A stretch of 53,241 nucleotides of DNA from Gallionella sp. (GCA_025350405.1 JANXXX010000102.1:1-53241), one strand, 5' to 3'; positions 24,820-35,720 are shown, counted from the first letter of the stretch. A program made the numbers and translations. Notes: generated by a model from the sequence alone, not told the origin.

Positions 24820-25959
24820 TCAGATAGCAACCAAATAATCCTTGATCGCGAATACCACCAGCAATGCCAATACATATTTGGTGACGCCCACGATCAGGCC
24901 AAGTTTGAGTGGCGCACCGCCCGCCTGACGGAGTTCCCTGATATCAATATAGCCGCCGAGGCCGACCAGGCCGAAGCCGAAGATCCAGGTCATCCACAGA
25001 CGCAACATCTGGATGGTATCGGAAGCGGGCGGGCCGCCTTTAAGGCCGACGCTGCCGAACGCGCCCATGCTGGTCAGGAACACCATGCCCATGAAGCCGA
25101 TCACGAACACCGGAAATTTCTCGACCAGCAATGTGCCCAGGCTTTTGCGTTTACCGTCGGCGCTCTCGGCTTTTCCAGCCCAGTACCAGATCGTCACGGC
25201 GAACACCGCAAACGGAATCGAGATCACGCGCATGATGTTCCATATCTCGGCCACGGAGACTGCCGTGCCGGGTGCTACGTTAGGATTGAATGCCAGCGCC
25301 GCCGCCAGCACCTGACCTGAATTTAAAATGCCGGTGCCGATCCATGCCCCGTATTGCAGGTCGGTGAGGCCCAAGGCATGGCCGATGAACGGGCTGATGA
25401 ACATGGTCACGATACCAAAGCCCAGGATGGTGGCGATCGCATAGGCGACGTGCGAGGCCTTGGCTTCCACTGCCGGTGACGTCGCCACTGCGGCACTGAC
25501 GCCGCAAATACTCAGTGCGTTGGCCATCACGCCTATCATCGAGCGGTCAAGGCCGAAGACTGTGCCTAGCCACAACACCATGATAATGGTCAGGATCACG
25601 AAGCCGCCGATCAGGAAGATCGCCATGGAACCAAGTTGCACGATCGCGTTCAACGTGTAGAGCGAGCCCAACAGTATGATGCCGGTCTTGATCATCAGGC
25701 GGGACAGCTTGAACCCGTCGCTCAACACGTCCGGCAGTTTTCCGCCGAACAGCACGTTCCGATACAGCATGCCCATGATGATGCCCAGCAGGATGTAATT
25801 CAGATGAGTGGCTTTGATCAGCCATCCCTTCGTGCCGAACACCACTGCGTTCGTCATCCAGGGTTCGATATAGTTGCGTATCACCACCATCGTGATAACG
25901 ATCAATGCCAGACCCGGCAGGGCTCTGGGCAGTTTTTGAATAAACCCCGTGTCGCTCAT
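24820..25959 (-). CDS. YeiH-family putative sulfate exporter
   Basis: Start at the ATG at 25959, preceded by GGAGGAG; a GTG five codons further 5' overlaps that site. The 379-residue membrane protein has about 10-11 helices and the family pattern (conserved hypothetical 698): TGIILLGSLYTLNAI, NALSICGVSAAVATSPAVEA, GAWIGTGILNSGQVLAAA. Family members are annotated as putative sulfate exporters on weak evidence. It heads an operon with a small membrane protein and Usp. The 117 bp upstream separate it from the periplasmic adaptor gene. Confidence 0.85.
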   Translation of the reverse strand: MSDTGFIQKLPRALPGLALIVITMVVIRNYIEPWMTNAVVFGTKGWLIKATHLNYILLGIIMGMLYRNVLFGGKLPDVLSDGFKLSRLMIKTGIILLGSLYTLNAIVQLGSMAIFLIGGFVILTIIMVLWLGTVFGLDRSMIGVMANALSICGVSAAVATSPAVEAKASHVAYAIATILGFGIVTMFISPFIGHALGLTDLQYGAWIGTGILNSGQVLAAALAFNPNVAPGTAVSVAEIWNIMRVISIPFAVFAVTIWYWAGKAESADGKRKSLGTLLVEKFPVFVIGFMGMVFLTSMGAFGSVGLKGGPPASDTIQMLRLWMTWIFGFGLVGLGGYIDIRELRQAGGAPLKLGLIVGVTKYVLALLVVFAIKDYLVAI

Positions 25960-26091
25960 GTTGTGCTCCTCCACTCTTTGGTTAGATGGTATACGCCGGT
26001 TTAAAGACGCGTATCGTCGCTACTACTTGATTACGGATTTTCCAGCGATTAACTTTAACATAACCCCGATTTAGAAGTTATTTGCAAAAGA

Positions 26092-27288
26092 TCATTTCGC
26101 AGGCTGGCTTGCCTCAGGCTGCACCCGCACCCCGGCTTTCACCCCGGCCCGGTCGAGCGACATCACGATCTGGTCGCCTTCGTTCAGCCCGGCGGTGATC
26201 TCGGTCTGCGCCCAGTTGGACAAACCCGTGGTCACGGTGCGCTCCTCCAGCACACCGTCGTTTCGGTAGAGCAGCACGCGCTTGCCTTCTTGCATGGTTT
26301 GCGCCGGCAGCAGGGTTTGCGTAGGGATGCGCAACACATTGGCATGGGAGGAATGCACGATCTCAACATCTGCGCTGTAACCTACCAATAAATTCTCTGA
26401 TGTAGGCGGTTCAAGGAATTCCACCTCGACTTCCACGGTGCGCGCCTGCTTCTCGATTTCCAGCACGTAAGGAGCGACACGCTTGACCTTGCCCGCAAAC
26501 GACTTGCCCTTGACCGCATCCAGCGTGATGCGGGCCACCTGCCCCACTTTGATATTGTTGGCATCCACTTCGTCGATTGGCGCACTCACATACATGCAGC
26601 GGTCGTCGATCAAGTCGATCGCAGGCAGCGTCAAAATGCCGGGTGGCGAAGGCGTAGCGTATTCTCCCAACTCGCCGCTGATGTCGGCGACGATGCCGTC
26701 AAACGGCGCGCGCAACACCATGCGCTGCAAACCTGCGCGCGCCACCGCAATGCGTGATTTGCTTTGCTCGATCTGGCTGCGCGCAACCTCGCAACCGGCA
26801 CGGCTCACCTTGGCCGCAGAAACTCTTTGATCCAGACCCTCGGCAGAAAGGAAGCCCTTCTCCCTCAATTGATGCGCACGTCCGGCTTCTTTTTCAGCCA
26901 GGTCGGCCTGCACACAGGCCTGCTGCTCCTGGGTCTGCGCGGTGGCAAGTTGCTCCTGCGCCAAACGCTCCTGCGCCTGCAAGTCTTTATCCCACAACTC
27001 CAGCAACACTTGACCGGCCTTGACGCGCTGCCCCTTCTTCACCAGCAGATGCTCGATCTGCCCGCCTGACGAAGCAGCCAGCTTGGCGCGGCGGCAAGCC
27101 TTGACCGTGCCCGCACGGGTGTTGTTCACCGTCGCCTCCACCATGCCGCGTTCGACTTTGCTTAACTGCACTCCAAGCGGGGCGGGGCGGGTAAAATACC
27201 AAACTGCAAGCGCCAGCAGAATCAATCCCGCCAGCCAGAGCAGGTAGCGAAAAAGAGTATTACGCTTATCGTGCTGAAAAAGAGTCAT
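26092..27288 (-). CDS. Periplasmic adaptor (HlyD/MacA-type) protein
   Basis: Starting at the ATG at 27288 with a GGGG-rich site just upstream, the protein has 398 residues. It has one N-terminal transmembrane helix (~12-32), an alpha-helical hairpin in the middle (~95-180) and flanking lipoyl/barrel-sandwich and beta-barrel domains, as in MacA and RND adaptor proteins (VKKGQRVKAGQVLLEL, LRAPFDGIVADISGELGEY). It would link an inner-membrane exporter to a TolC-like channel. The MacB-like ATPase and permeases are 2-7 kb downstream on the same strand, separated by the YeiH operon; I infer it belongs with them. No TolC gene is in the window. Confidence 0.9.
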   Translation of the reverse strand: MTLFQHDKRNTLFRYLLWLAGLILLALAVWYFTRPAPLGVQLSKVERGMVEATVNNTRAGTVKACRRAKLAASSGGQIEHLLVKKGQRVKAGQVLLELWDKDLQAQERLAQEQLATAQTQEQQACVQADLAEKEAGRAHQLREKGFLSAEGLDQRVSAAKVSRAGCEVARSQIEQSKSRIAVARAGLQRMVLRAPFDGIVADISGELGEYATPSPPGILTLPAIDLIDDRCMYVSAPIDEVDANNIKVGQVARITLDAVKGKSFAGKVKRVAPYVLEIEKQARTVEVEVEFLEPPTSENLLVGYSADVEIVHSSHANVLRIPTQTLLPAQTMQEGKRVLLYRNDGVLEERTVTTGLSNWAQTEITAGLNEGDQIVMSLDRAGVKAGVRVQPEASQPAK

Positions 27289-27353
27289 GCATCCCCCTTG
27301 CAAAATTCAGCCTTAAGAATATCAAAGTCTCGCCAAAAAATAGTGGCAATGGC

Positions 27354-28322
27354 TCAGGCAGACAGCCCACCAACCTGGTTTATCTCGATACTGATATGCA
27401 CCAACTCTTCGTGGATACTCAACTGCTCCTTGAAGTATTCCGGCGACACATCATTATCCGTCGTGAGGCTGAGAATGCAAGCGTACTTTCCCTTTCCCAC
27501 GCGCCATACATGCAAGTCATTCAGTTGCGCCTCGATCGGTGAGGCAGCAATGACTTCGCGGATCTCTTCCACCACGGGAGCGTTCATCTCGGCGTCCAGC
27601 AGCACACGGCCGGTATCGCGCAATAAACCGTAAGCCCATACCGAAACCAGTAATGCGCCGACCAGGCCCATCACCGGATCCAGCCAGCTGATCCCCCACA
27701 GCTTGCCGCCGAAAAGCGCGATGATGGCCAGCACCGACGTCGCCGCATCGGCCAGCACATGCATGTAGGCCGAGCGCAAGTTCAGGTCATGATGGCCGTG
27801 ATGATTGTGGTCATGGTCGTGATGGTGATCATGATGACCGTGGTCATGCCCATGATTGTGAGCATGGCCATCCTTGAGCATCCACGCAGAAGCCAGATTG
27901 ACCAGCAGGCCGACGATTGCGATCGCGATGGCTTGGTCATAGTGTATCGGGCTCGGTGCGATCAATCTTTCGACCGATTGATAGATCATCAGCCCCGCCA
28001 CCATCACCAGGAAGATCGCGCTGGTATAGCCGCCCAGCACCTCGATCTTCCAGGTGCCGAAAGAAAAACGCGGATCGTGAGCGTATTTCCTGGCGTATAC
28101 ATAAGCGAGGACGGACAGCCCCAAGGCGACCGTATGCGAGCTCATATGCCAGCCATCGGCCAACAATGCCATCGAGTTGTAATACCAGCCGCCGGCGATC
28201 TCGATCACCATCATCACTGCGGTCAGAATGGCTACGCGCAGCGTACTTTTTTCGGCCAACGGGTTGCCCTCGTCAAACCGGTGCGAGTGTTTCAGGCTGT
28301 CTGGGGTAAGAGCTTGTGTCAT
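27354..28322 (-). CDS. dmeF: CDF-family Co/Ni efflux transporter DmeF-like
   Basis: The 322-residue CDF protein has six helices and a cytoplasmic C-terminal domain. Metal-site residues: D56, H59 and H63 in LADGWHMSSH, with the matching HVLAD in helix 5. A histidine-rich cytoplasmic loop (~153-178, 16 His) lies between helices 4 and 5. The MALLADGWHM...ALG context is the DmeF subgroup (Co2+/Ni2+ export) rather than zinc exporters. The exact metal cannot be read from sequence. It is separated from the adaptor gene by ~65 bp and from the GGDEF gene by 144 bp. Confidence 0.85.
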   Translation of the reverse strand: MTQALTPDSLKHSHRFDEGNPLAEKSTLRVAILTAVMMVIEIAGGWYYNSMALLADGWHMSSHTVALGLSVLAYVYARKYAHDPRFSFGTWKIEVLGGYTSAIFLVMVAGLMIYQSVERLIAPSPIHYDQAIAIAIVGLLVNLASAWMLKDGHAHNHGHDHGHHDHHHDHDHNHHGHHDLNLRSAYMHVLADAATSVLAIIALFGGKLWGISWLDPVMGLVGALLVSVWAYGLLRDTGRVLLDAEMNAPVVEEIREVIAASPIEAQLNDLHVWRVGKGKYACILSLTTDNDVSPEYFKEQLSIHEELVHISIEINQVGGLSA

Positions 28323-28466
28323 GGATTTATTTTTTGATAATTATTAAATATATAGCATCGCGTACTGTCCTGCACTTTTTTGTCGGCAACGCTGTTCATG
28401 GTGAACCGATCGAGCTTCCCAAACGTTTGCATGGCCAGCACCATGCGCTCAACAATAGGCGCTTGG

Positions 28467-30128
28467 CTATGGTCGCGCATGAAAATGACTGTAACTGTTG
28501 CGGCCATTATTCTTGGCAGCATACATCGCTTGGTCCGCATTCCTGATCAAATGGTCGATATTGGCAGCATCCTGCGGATACAAGGCTATGCCAAGACTGG
28601 CCGACACATGGGCGATCTGGTCACGTAACCGGAAAGGCTCCGCCAGTGTCGCGATGATCTTCCGTGCGATATCCTCGGCGTGTTGGGCACCGGCCAGCTG
28701 CGGCAACACCACGATGAATTCGTCGCCGCCCAGACCCGCCACCGTGTCCGATACACGCACACACTCCACCATGCGGCGGGCAGCCTCCTGCAACAGGATG
28801 TCACCCATCGCATGTCCATGCGTATCGTTCACATCCTTGAAGCGGTCAAGGTCGATCAGCATCAGCGCGAGGGGCTGGCCGGTCCGGTCGGCCTTCTTCA
28901 GCTCCTGCGCGAGACGGTCATGGAACATGGCGCGATTTGGCAGACCGGTCAATCTATCGAAATTGGCCTGATTCCAGAGCAACACTCTGGATCGCCTAAC
29001 CGACTGCAAATAGAACAACGTACCGCTCACCACCACGATCAGCATGCTACCCAACGCGCCCAGCAGCCAAGCAAACCAGAAACGCTCATGAACCATCTCG
29101 AGGATCTCGGGAATTTCATCGATGACATAAACCTTGAGGCCGAATTTCGGCAAATCGGCCTGAGCCTCAATGTGCGGCAAGTCCTCGTTCTCGATACTGA
29201 GCAAAGCGGGAAAGTTCGCCCCCGCCCACGGCTCGATCCTCAGCACCGGAAAATCGTTACGCAAATACCGCTGCATTTTCTCTTGTTCGGTCTTATGAAT
29301 GATAGCGGCGTCTGGCAAGGCGCGCATTTCATGGGTTTTATCGCGTGCCAGGATGATGACGCCATTGGCATCAACCACGAGAGCATCCATCTGACTGGTT
29401 AAAAAACTCAGATTGGGTACATCCGCCTTGGCGACCACTGCCCCCATGAATTTCCCGGCGATGACGACCGGTGTGGAAAAATACAAGCCGGGAATATGCG
29501 TGGTCTTGCCCACCGCGTACTGCATGCCGCGCAGGCCGTTCTTGTTCTGCACAAAGAAATCACGTTCGGCAAAATTGGTACCGATAGTGTTTCCCGGCTT
29601 ATCCCAGTTACTGGCCGCAATACTGTCACCCGCCGCATTCACCACATAGATCAGGTCAACGTTCAGGCTCTTCTTTGCGAGCGTCAGATATCGGCTGAGA
29701 TCGTTCAGGACCGGATCTGCGGTCCAGCGTTCACGGCGCTGCTCAAGCGGCAGCCTGGACGGAACAGCATCCGCCCCGAAGCGCGAGACGGCCTTCTTGA
29801 CGCGCAACAATTCGCTCAACAGGTCGGGAATGCCGTCTATATAATTTAAATTTCTGCGGATACTGTCGGCCAGATCAGCAGCGCGCTGCTGGGAGCGCAA
29901 GGTCTGCTGTCCGATGGATTCTTCGACTCTGGAGCGGAATAAATTCCCGGCAATGAACCAGGCTGCAACGTTCCACGCCAGGATCAGGGACAGCACAACA
30001 AGTATGGCGCGGCGCTGGCCATTATTGTCGACGTTAATCACGCTTATATCCATGTGAACAAGAGTATCTGTGCTGCTTGCATAGCTGATCACCTTGCGAT
30101 AATGGCCCAACATAAGGGCGGGTCGCAT
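28467..30128 (-). CDS. Membrane diguanylate cyclase with periplasmic CACHE-like sensor
   Basis: The 553-residue protein has a transmembrane helix at ~40-63, a large periplasmic double-CACHE-like sensor (~75-335), a second helix at ~350-375 and a GGDEF domain (~385-545) with an intact GGDEF motif (LGGDEFIVV), implying c-di-GMP synthesis. RxxD product inhibition is not evident. The start is uncertain: ATGs at 30128, 30113 and 30053 all give a complete first helix; none has a strong ribosome binding site. The tRNA-Thr gene lies 48 bp upstream on the same strand. Confidence 0.92.
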   Translation of the reverse strand: MRPALMLGHYRKVISYASSTDTLVHMDISVINVDNNGQRRAILVVLSLILAWNVAAWFIAGNLFRSRVEESIGQQTLRSQQRAADLADSIRRNLNYIDGIPDLLSELLRVKKAVSRFGADAVPSRLPLEQRRERWTADPVLNDLSRYLTLAKKSLNVDLIYVVNAAGDSIAASNWDKPGNTIGTNFAERDFFVQNKNGLRGMQYAVGKTTHIPGLYFSTPVVIAGKFMGAVVAKADVPNLSFLTSQMDALVVDANGVIILARDKTHEMRALPDAAIIHKTEQEKMQRYLRNDFPVLRIEPWAGANFPALLSIENEDLPHIEAQADLPKFGLKVYVIDEIPEILEMVHERFWFAWLLGALGSMLIVVVSGTLFYLQSVRRSRVLLWNQANFDRLTGLPNRAMFHDRLAQELKKADRTGQPLALMLIDLDRFKDVNDTHGHAMGDILLQEAARRMVECVRVSDTVAGLGGDEFIVVLPQLAGAQHAEDIARKIIATLAEPFRLRDQIAHVSASLGIALYPQDAANIDHLIRNADQAMYAAKNNGRNSYSHFHARP

Positions 30129-30176
30129 GGGCTTATTTCACTCCTTGCTCAATCGGGATTTTGAACTATCTGTGTC

Positions 30177-30252
30177 TGGTGCTGGAGAGAAGAATCGAAC
30201 TTCCGACCTACGCGTTACGAGTGCGTTGCTCTACCAACTGAGCTACTCCAGC
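30177..30252 (-). tRNA. tRNA-Thr (CGT)
   Basis: The 76-nt minus-strand cloverleaf begins GCTGGAG and ends CTCCAGC-ACCA. The D loop has AGCTCAGTTGGTAGAGC, the anticodon loop is CTCGTAA (anticodon CGT, threonine ACG codon), and the T loop is TTCGATT. CCA is encoded. It is isolated from other tRNAs in this window. Confidence 0.95.
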
Positions 30253-30360
30253 AATAAACGAAGGGATTATAAAGGACGCTGCCACTATCCTCAATCGGTT
30301 ATCAAGTCAGTTATCAAGTCGGGCAATCCGCTATTAAACATAAAATGGAAAGGACTACCA

Positions 30361-31425
30361 CTATTTCCAGCGGTATTCTTCAACACTGAATGGTTGAAGC
30401 CGGCCTTCAATTTCATTGAGCAACAATTCTGCGCTGGCCCAGGACATCGTCACACCATAGCGAAAATGCCCGCTGTTTGCGTAGAGGTTGGTGAGGCGCG
30501 GATGCCGTCCGATGATGGGGATGTTGTCCGGCGAACCGGGGCGAAAACCTGCCCAGTGTTGCACCGGCATCCGGTCACGCCAAGCCGGAAAAATCTCGCG
30601 CACGCGCTGCAACAAACTGTCGCGCGCCTCGACGGTGATGGATTTGTCGAAGCCGACATCTTCCAGCGTGCTGCCGACCAACACATGCCCATCGCGGCGC
30701 GGGATGAAATACAGATTTTCCTTGAGCAGTATCTGTTGGAACGGTGCAGTGTCGAACTTGAACAACAGGATTTGTCCGCGTATCGGACGGATGTCCATGC
30801 TGAGCGCCTGTTCGCCCAACAAAGTTTTGCTCCAAGCACCCGCCGCAACGATGTAGGCATCTGCGCCAAATTTTCCTTGCGTAGTATGTAATGCAACTAC
30901 GCGGTCACCGGCGACCTCGAATTTTTGCACTTCATGCTGCTCGAAGATCACACCGCCGAGCATTGCCACGCGCTTGCGCAACGCTTGCAGCAGGCACGGA
31001 TTGCGCACTTGCGCGACTTCCGGCAACAGCAAGCCCTCGCCTTGCAAGCCATGCAAATACTCGCCAATATCGACCGGCTGCAACGCAACTTGGTGTTGCG
31101 CACACCACCTCGAGGCAAGCTCTGCTTGAAACGGCGGCAACAACAACATCCCGCTGCGTTGATATTCAGGATCGATGCCAGTGCTGGCATGCAACGAGAC
31201 GGCGGCTTCACCGAACATGCCCATGCCGCGCTGCGCAAGGCGCGTGACCGCTTCCTGATAATCCCAGGGGCATAACGGCGAGAGGATGCCGCCACCGGCC
31301 CAGGATGCTTCCCGTCCTACCCTGCCGCGCTCGAGCAATGTCACGCGATAACCCGCTTGCAACAAGGCATGTGCGCTGGTCAGGCCGACCACGCCAGCGC
31401 CGACGATCAGAAAATCCGTGTGCAT
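30361..31425 (-). CDS. thiO: Glycine oxidase ThiO (FAD-dependent)
   Basis: The 354-residue flavoprotein has an N-terminal FAD-binding Rossmann motif (VGAGVVGLTSA), the GREASWAGGGIL segment of D-amino-acid-oxidase-like enzymes and the C-terminal GFRPGSPDNIPIIG and YGVTMSW. ThiO oxidises glycine to the imine used to build the thiazole ring of thiamine. Length and motifs fit glycine oxidase/ThiO. No other thi gene is adjacent; a broader FAD-dependent amino-acid oxidase role cannot be excluded. ispH ends... 27 bp upstream on the same strand, so they are likely co-transcribed. Confidence 0.85.
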   Translation of the reverse strand: MHTDFLIVGAGVVGLTSAHALLQAGYRVTLLERGRVGREASWAGGGILSPLCPWDYQEAVTRLAQRGMGMFGEAAVSLHASTGIDPEYQRSGMLLLPPFQAELASRWCAQHQVALQPVDIGEYLHGLQGEGLLLPEVAQVRNPCLLQALRKRVAMLGGVIFEQHEVQKFEVAGDRVVALHTTQGKFGADAYIVAAGAWSKTLLGEQALSMDIRPIRGQILLFKFDTAPFQQILLKENLYFIPRRDGHVLVGSTLEDVGFDKSITVEARDSLLQRVREIFPAWRDRMPVQHWAGFRPGSPDNIPIIGRHPRLTNLYANSGHFRYGVTMSWASAELLLNEIEGRLQPFSVEEYRWK

Positions 31426-31452
31426 GCGGGAGGAGGAATCAGGGCCGAGAAT

Positions 31453-32391
31453 TTACAATTTCGCGACAATCGGAATCAAGGTTTTGGGCAATGGAAACAC
31501 CACATTCTCTTTGATGCCCTGCAACTCGATTACTTTTCCCCCGCCCAATTCCTGCATGCGTGCAATCACGCCTTGCACCAACACCTCCGGTGCAGATGCT
31601 CCGGCGCTGATACCCACGCGCGCTTTGCCGGCGAACCACTCCGGCAGCAATTCCTCGGCATCATTCACCAGATAGGCGGGCACCCCGACATTCGCAGCGA
31701 CTTCGCGCAAGCGGTTTGAATTTGAGCTATTCGGCGACCCCACCACGACCACCACGTCGCATTGTTTGACCAGCATCTTTACCGCATCCTGGCGATTCTG
31801 CGTGGCATAGCAGATGTCGTCTTTCTTCGGGCCGGTGATGAACGGGAAGCGCGTCTTCAGCGCAGCGATGATCACGCTGGCATCGTCCACAGACAGCGTG
31901 GTTTGCGTGACATAAGCAAGATTCTTCTCATCATTCACCTTGAGATCGGCGACCTGCTCCGGCAATTCCACCAGATACATGCCGCCCTTGCTCTGTCCCA
32001 TCGTGCCTTCCACTTCCGGGTGTCCGGCGTGGCCGATCATCACGATCTCCTTGCCCTGCTCGCGCATCCGCGACACTTCGATATGCACCTTGGTCACCAG
32101 TGGACAAGTCGCATCGAACACGGTCAGCCCGCGTGCCTCGGCTTGATGACGCACCGCTTGTGACACGCCATGCGCGCTGAAGATCAGGATGCTGCCGCTC
32201 GGTACATCCGCCACATCCTCGATGAAAATCGCACCCTTCTGGCGCAAACCATCCACGACGAATTTGTTGTGCACCACCTCATGGCGCACATAAATCGGCG
32301 CACCGTGCAGCGCCAGCGCGCGTTCGACGATCTCGATGGCACGGTCGACACCGGCACAAAAGCCGCGCGGGTTAGCCAGCAACAGTTCCAT
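31453..32391 (-). CDS. ispH: 4-hydroxy-3-methylbut-2-enyl diphosphate reductase
   Basis: The 312-residue [4Fe-4S] enzyme catalyses the last step of the MEP isoprenoid pathway. The three cluster cysteines are present at C12 (GFCAGV), C96 (DATCPLV) and C194 (DICYATQNR); H41 and E127-region residues (HPEVEGT) complete the active site. The start overlaps the 3' end of lspA by 20 bp, so translation is coupled. The ispH-lspA-ileS order is common in Betaproteobacteria. Confidence 0.97.
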   Translation of the reverse strand: MELLLANPRGFCAGVDRAIEIVERALALHGAPIYVRHEVVHNKFVVDGLRQKGAIFIEDVADVPSGSILIFSAHGVSQAVRHQAEARGLTVFDATCPLVTKVHIEVSRMREQGKEIVMIGHAGHPEVEGTMGQSKGGMYLVELPEQVADLKVNDEKNLAYVTQTTLSVDDASVIIAALKTRFPFITGPKKDDICYATQNRQDAVKMLVKQCDVVVVVGSPNSSNSNRLREVAANVGVPAYLVNDAEELLPEWFAGKARVGISAGASAPEVLVQGVIARMQELGGGKVIELQGIKENVVFPLPKTLIPIVAKL

Positions 32392-32848
32392 GTTTTTTCT
32401 CCTTGAAGCTGTCTAAGATTAATAGGAACGCACCGCAGGTGATCGCGGAATCGGCCAGATTGAACGCCGGGAAGTAATGCTCATCCCAATGGAAAGATAA
32501 AAAATCCACCACATAACCATAGGCAAGCCGGTCGATCAGATTTCCCAGTGCGCCGCCGAGTATCATGCTCAATGCCAGGGCAAACAACACTTGCGCACTG
32601 TGCCTGCGCAACAACCAGACTATCCAGACCGAAGCGGCTATGGCGATAAAGCTGAACAGCCAGCGCTGCATCCCGCCCGCATCGTTCAAGAAACTGAACG
32701 CAGCACCGGTATTATGCGCCAGCACCAGATTGAACACACTGAGCACGGTGAGACTTTCGCCAAAAGCGAAATGACTGATGATCCACGCCTTGCTCAACTG
32801 GTCGAGCACGATGACCAGCGCCGAGATGCCCAACCAGCGATTAAGCAT
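32372..32848 (-). CDS. lspA: Lipoprotein signal peptidase
   Basis: The 158-residue inner-membrane aspartyl protease has four helices and removes signal peptides from lipidated prolipoproteins. The catalytic pair is visible as D115 (GYVVDFLSF) and D133 (FNLADSAI). It overlaps ileS by 8 bp at its start and ispH by 20 bp at its end, forming the ileS-lspA-ispH operon. Confidence 0.97.
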   Translation of the reverse strand: MLNRWLGISALVIVLDQLSKAWIISHFAFGESLTVLSVFNLVLAHNTGAAFSFLNDAGGMQRWLFSFIAIAASVWIVWLLRRHSAQVLFALALSMILGGALGNLIDRLAYGYVVDFLSFHWDEHYFPAFNLADSAITCGAFLLILDSFKEKKHGTVAG

Positions 32849-35720
32849 ATTTACGCACCTCGCCGCTGCTATACAGATTGCTCACACATCGTCCGCACAA
32901 CGTTGGGTGATTGGCATCACTACCCACGTCAGCGCGGTAATGCCAGCAGCGTTCGCACTTGTCGTGCAGGCTGGCGGAGACATCGATATGTCCTTCTGTT
33001 TCGGTTGCGACGCGATGCACCGTGGCTCGCGAGGTGATGAACACCAGGCGCAAGTCTGCACCGAGACGCGACAGCACATCGTGGTCTTCGCCCGCAACAT
33101 AGACATCGACTTCTGCGGCGAGTGCCGAGCCGATCAGGCCTGCGGCACGCGCTTCTTCTAGCTGCTTGTTCACTTTAGCGCGCCATGACTCAAGCTTCAA
33201 CCATGACCCAATTGCTTTGGCATCAAATTGCGGGTCAGGTAGTGTGTACCACTCACCCAGAAACACGCTCTCGTCATTCCTGCCACTCAACACATCCCAA
33301 ATTTCTTCACCAGTGAAGCTCAAGATCGGCGCAATCATACGAGTTAGTGCATGGGTGATGTGATACAGCGCATTCTGCGCGGAACGGCGTGCAGCAGAAT
33401 TTTCTCCGGCGGTGTATAGGCGATCTTTCAGAATATCGAGATAGAAACTGCCCAATTCTTCAGAACAAAAACCCAGCAGTTTCTGAACCGCCAGATGGAA
33501 TTCATATTTCGCATAATCCTGCTTCACTTCAACTTGTAAAGCATTCGCTAGCACCAAAGCGTAACGATCTATTTCAAGCCATTGTTCAACCGGCAACGCA
33601 TGCTTGGCATGGTCAAAGTCGGCAATGTTGGCCAACAGGAAGCGCAGCGTATTGCGGATGCGCCGGTAGCTTTCCACCACGCGTTTTAAAATTTCATCTG
33701 AGATGGTCAGTTCGCCGGAATAATCGGTCGACGCCGTCCACAAGCGCAGAATGTCGGCACCTAGCGTGTCGAAAATCTTCTGCGGCGCGATCACATTGCC
33801 TTTGGACTTCGACATCTTGTGGCCGCTGCCGTCCACGACAAAGCCGTGCGTGAGCAACGCGTTGTAAGGCGCGCGGCCATTGATCGCGCAGCCGGTCAAC
33901 AAGCTGGATTGGAACCAACCGCGATGCTGGTCGGATCCTTCCAGGTAAAGATCTGCGGGCGCATGCAATTCTGCGCGGCGTTGCAACACGGATGCGTGTG
34001 TGACACCCGAATCGAACCACACGTCCAGCGTATGAGTCAATTTTTTATAGTGCTCTGCTTCTGCGCCCAGCAAGTCCACCGAATTCAGGCTGAACCATGC
34101 TTCGATGCCGTCGCGCTCGACCAGTTTGGCGACCTGCTCCAGCAATTCCATCGTGCGCGGATGTAGCTGCGCAGTCTCCTTGTGCACGAAGAACGGCATC
34201 GGCACGCCCCAGTTGCGCTGGCGCGACACGCACCAGTCGGGACGATTCTTGATCATCGCCTCCAGACGCGCGCGTCCCCAGCTTGGGAAAAACTCGGTCT
34301 GTTCGACGGCCTGGTTCGCCAAATCGCGCAAGGCCACACCGTCGCGTTTTTCCGGCTTGCCAGAATGCGAGCGTTTTTCCTGCACCAGATTTTCCGTATC
34401 GGTGGCCACATCATTCGCAACGTTATCCATGCCGATGAACCACTGCGGCGTGGAACGGAAGATGATCGGCGTCTTGTGCCGCCAGCAATGCGGATAGCTG
34501 TGCAACATCTTCTCGATATGCAGCAGATGCCCGCTGGTTTGCAGTGCGTCTATCACCACATCGTTGGCCTTCCAGACAAACAGGCCCCCGACCAGCGGCA
34601 GGTTGGCGGTGAACTTGCCGTCATCGCCGACCGGATTGTCAGTCGGCAGATTGTATTTCTGCCCGACCGCATAATCGTCCAGACCATGCGCCGGTGCGGT
34701 GTGCACCAGGCCGGTACCCGCTTCCAGTGTGACATGGTCGCCACAGATGACCGGCACGTTGCGCTCGTAGAACGGATGCTGCAACAACACCCCTTGCAGC
34801 GCCGAGCCCTTGCAGGTAGCCGCCATGCCGTCGCCTCGGTCATTGCTGCCGCCCAACTGATAGCGCACCAGACACTGAGTTGCAAGATCGAATGCGAGTA
34901 TCAGATAACCCTTGGGTGTTTTGATCAAATCATATTGCAACTCGGGATGCACGCACACCGCTTGGTTCGCAGGCAAGGTCCACGGCGTGGTGGTCCAGAT
35001 CACCGCATAGACTTTTGCATCGGCTGGCAGAGACACACCAAACGCTTTGCTCAAGGCTTTCTTGTCCTTCACCTCGAAGCCCACGTCTATCGCTGGCGAA
35101 ACTTTGTCCTCGTGCTCCACTTCCGCTTCGGCCAGCGCCGACTGGCAATCCAGACACCAGTTCACCGGCTTGTAGCCCTGATACAGATATCCGCGTTCGT
35201 AGATTTTCCCGAGCGCCCGGATGATGTCTGCCTCAGTTTTATAATCCATGGTCAGATAAGGATGATCCCAGTCTCCCAGCACACCGAGACGGATGAAATC
35301 TTTTTTCTGCCGGGCTATCTGTTCCTTGGCATAGGCGCGGCACAGTTCGCGGAACTGCGACGGAGGGATCGCCTTGCCGTGCTTCTTTTCCACCTGCAAT
35401 TCGATAGGCAGGCCGTGGCAGTCCCATCCCGGCACGTAGGGTGCGTCGAAGCCAGACAGCGTCTTGCTCTTGACGATGATGTCCTTGAGTATCTTGTTCA
35501 CCGCGTGACCGATGTGAATATCGCCGTTCGCATACGGCGGGCCGTCGTGCAGGATGAATTTACCTTTAGGCGCGTTCTTCTTCGCCTCACGAATTTTCTG
35601 GTAGCGTTGCTGCTCTTGCCAGCGCGCCAGCATCTGTGGCTCGCGCTTGGCGAGATCGCCGCGCATCGGGAACGCCGTATCGGGCAGATTCAGGGGGTAC
35701 TTTTTTTTATCGTCATTCAT
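32841..35720 (-). CDS. ileS: Isoleucyl-tRNA synthetase
   Basis: The start is at 35720 ([20 protein letters not shown]), giving 959 residues; an in-frame ATG 13 codons earlier is not family-like. The class I HIGH motif ([10 protein letters not shown]), the KMSKSKGNV loop and the CP1 editing domain are intact, and the C-terminal zinc site (CERCWHYR...CGRC) is present. It charges tRNA-Ile and edits valine. A stretch [19 protein letters not shown] in the linker near 34330-34400 is longer than usual. It heads the operon with lspA and ispH. Confidence 0.97.
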   Translation of the reverse strand: MNDDKKKYPLNLPDTAFPMRGDLAKREPQMLARWQEQQRYQKIREAKKNAPKGKFILHDGPPYANGDIHIGHAVNKILKDIIVKSKTLSGFDAPYVPGWDCHGLPIELQVEKKHGKAIPPSQFRELCRAYAKEQIARQKKDFIRLGVLGDWDHPYLTMDYKTEADIIRALGKIYERGYLYQGYKPVNWCLDCQSALAEAEVEHEDKVSPAIDVGFEVKDKKALSKAFGVSLPADAKVYAVIWTTTPWTLPANQAVCVHPELQYDLIKTPKGYLILAFDLATQCLVRYQLGGSNDRGDGMAATCKGSALQGVLLQHPFYERNVPVICGDHVTLEAGTGLVHTAPAHGLDDYAVGQKYNLPTDNPVGDDGKFTANLPLVGGLFVWKANDVVIDALQTSGHLLHIEKMLHSYPHCWRHKTPIIFRSTPQWFIGMDNVANDVATDTENLVQEKRSHSGKPEKRDGVALRDLANQAVEQTEFFPSWGRARLEAMIKNRPDWCVSRQRNWGVPMPFFVHKETAQLHPRTMELLEQVAKLVERDGIEAWFSLNSVDLLGAEAEHYKKLTHTLDVWFDSGVTHASVLQRRAELHAPADLYLEGSDQHRGWFQSSLLTGCAINGRAPYNALLTHGFVVDGSGHKMSKSKGNVIAPQKIFDTLGADILRLWTASTDYSGELTISDEILKRVVESYRRIRNTLRFLLANIADFDHAKHALPVEQWLEIDRYALVLANALQVEVKQDYAKYEFHLAVQKLLGFCSEELGSFYLDILKDRLYTAGENSAARRSAQNALYHITHALTRMIAPILSFTGEEIWDVLSGRNDESVFLGEWYTLPDPQFDAKAIGSWLKLESWRAKVNKQLEEARAAGLIGSALAAEVDVYVAGEDHDVLSRLGADLRLVFITSRATVHRVATETEGHIDVSASLHDKCERCWHYRADVGSDANHPTLCGRCVSNLYSSGEVRKYA

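Noticed and set aside
27781-27870. Repetitive DNA in the cation transporter gene
   Set aside because: The GTGATCATG-type repetition simply encodes the histidine-rich metal loop of the CDF protein.
30127-30891. Plus-strand open frame across the tRNA-Thr and thiO
   Set aside because: It runs through a tRNA gene and antisense to thiO; no family pattern.
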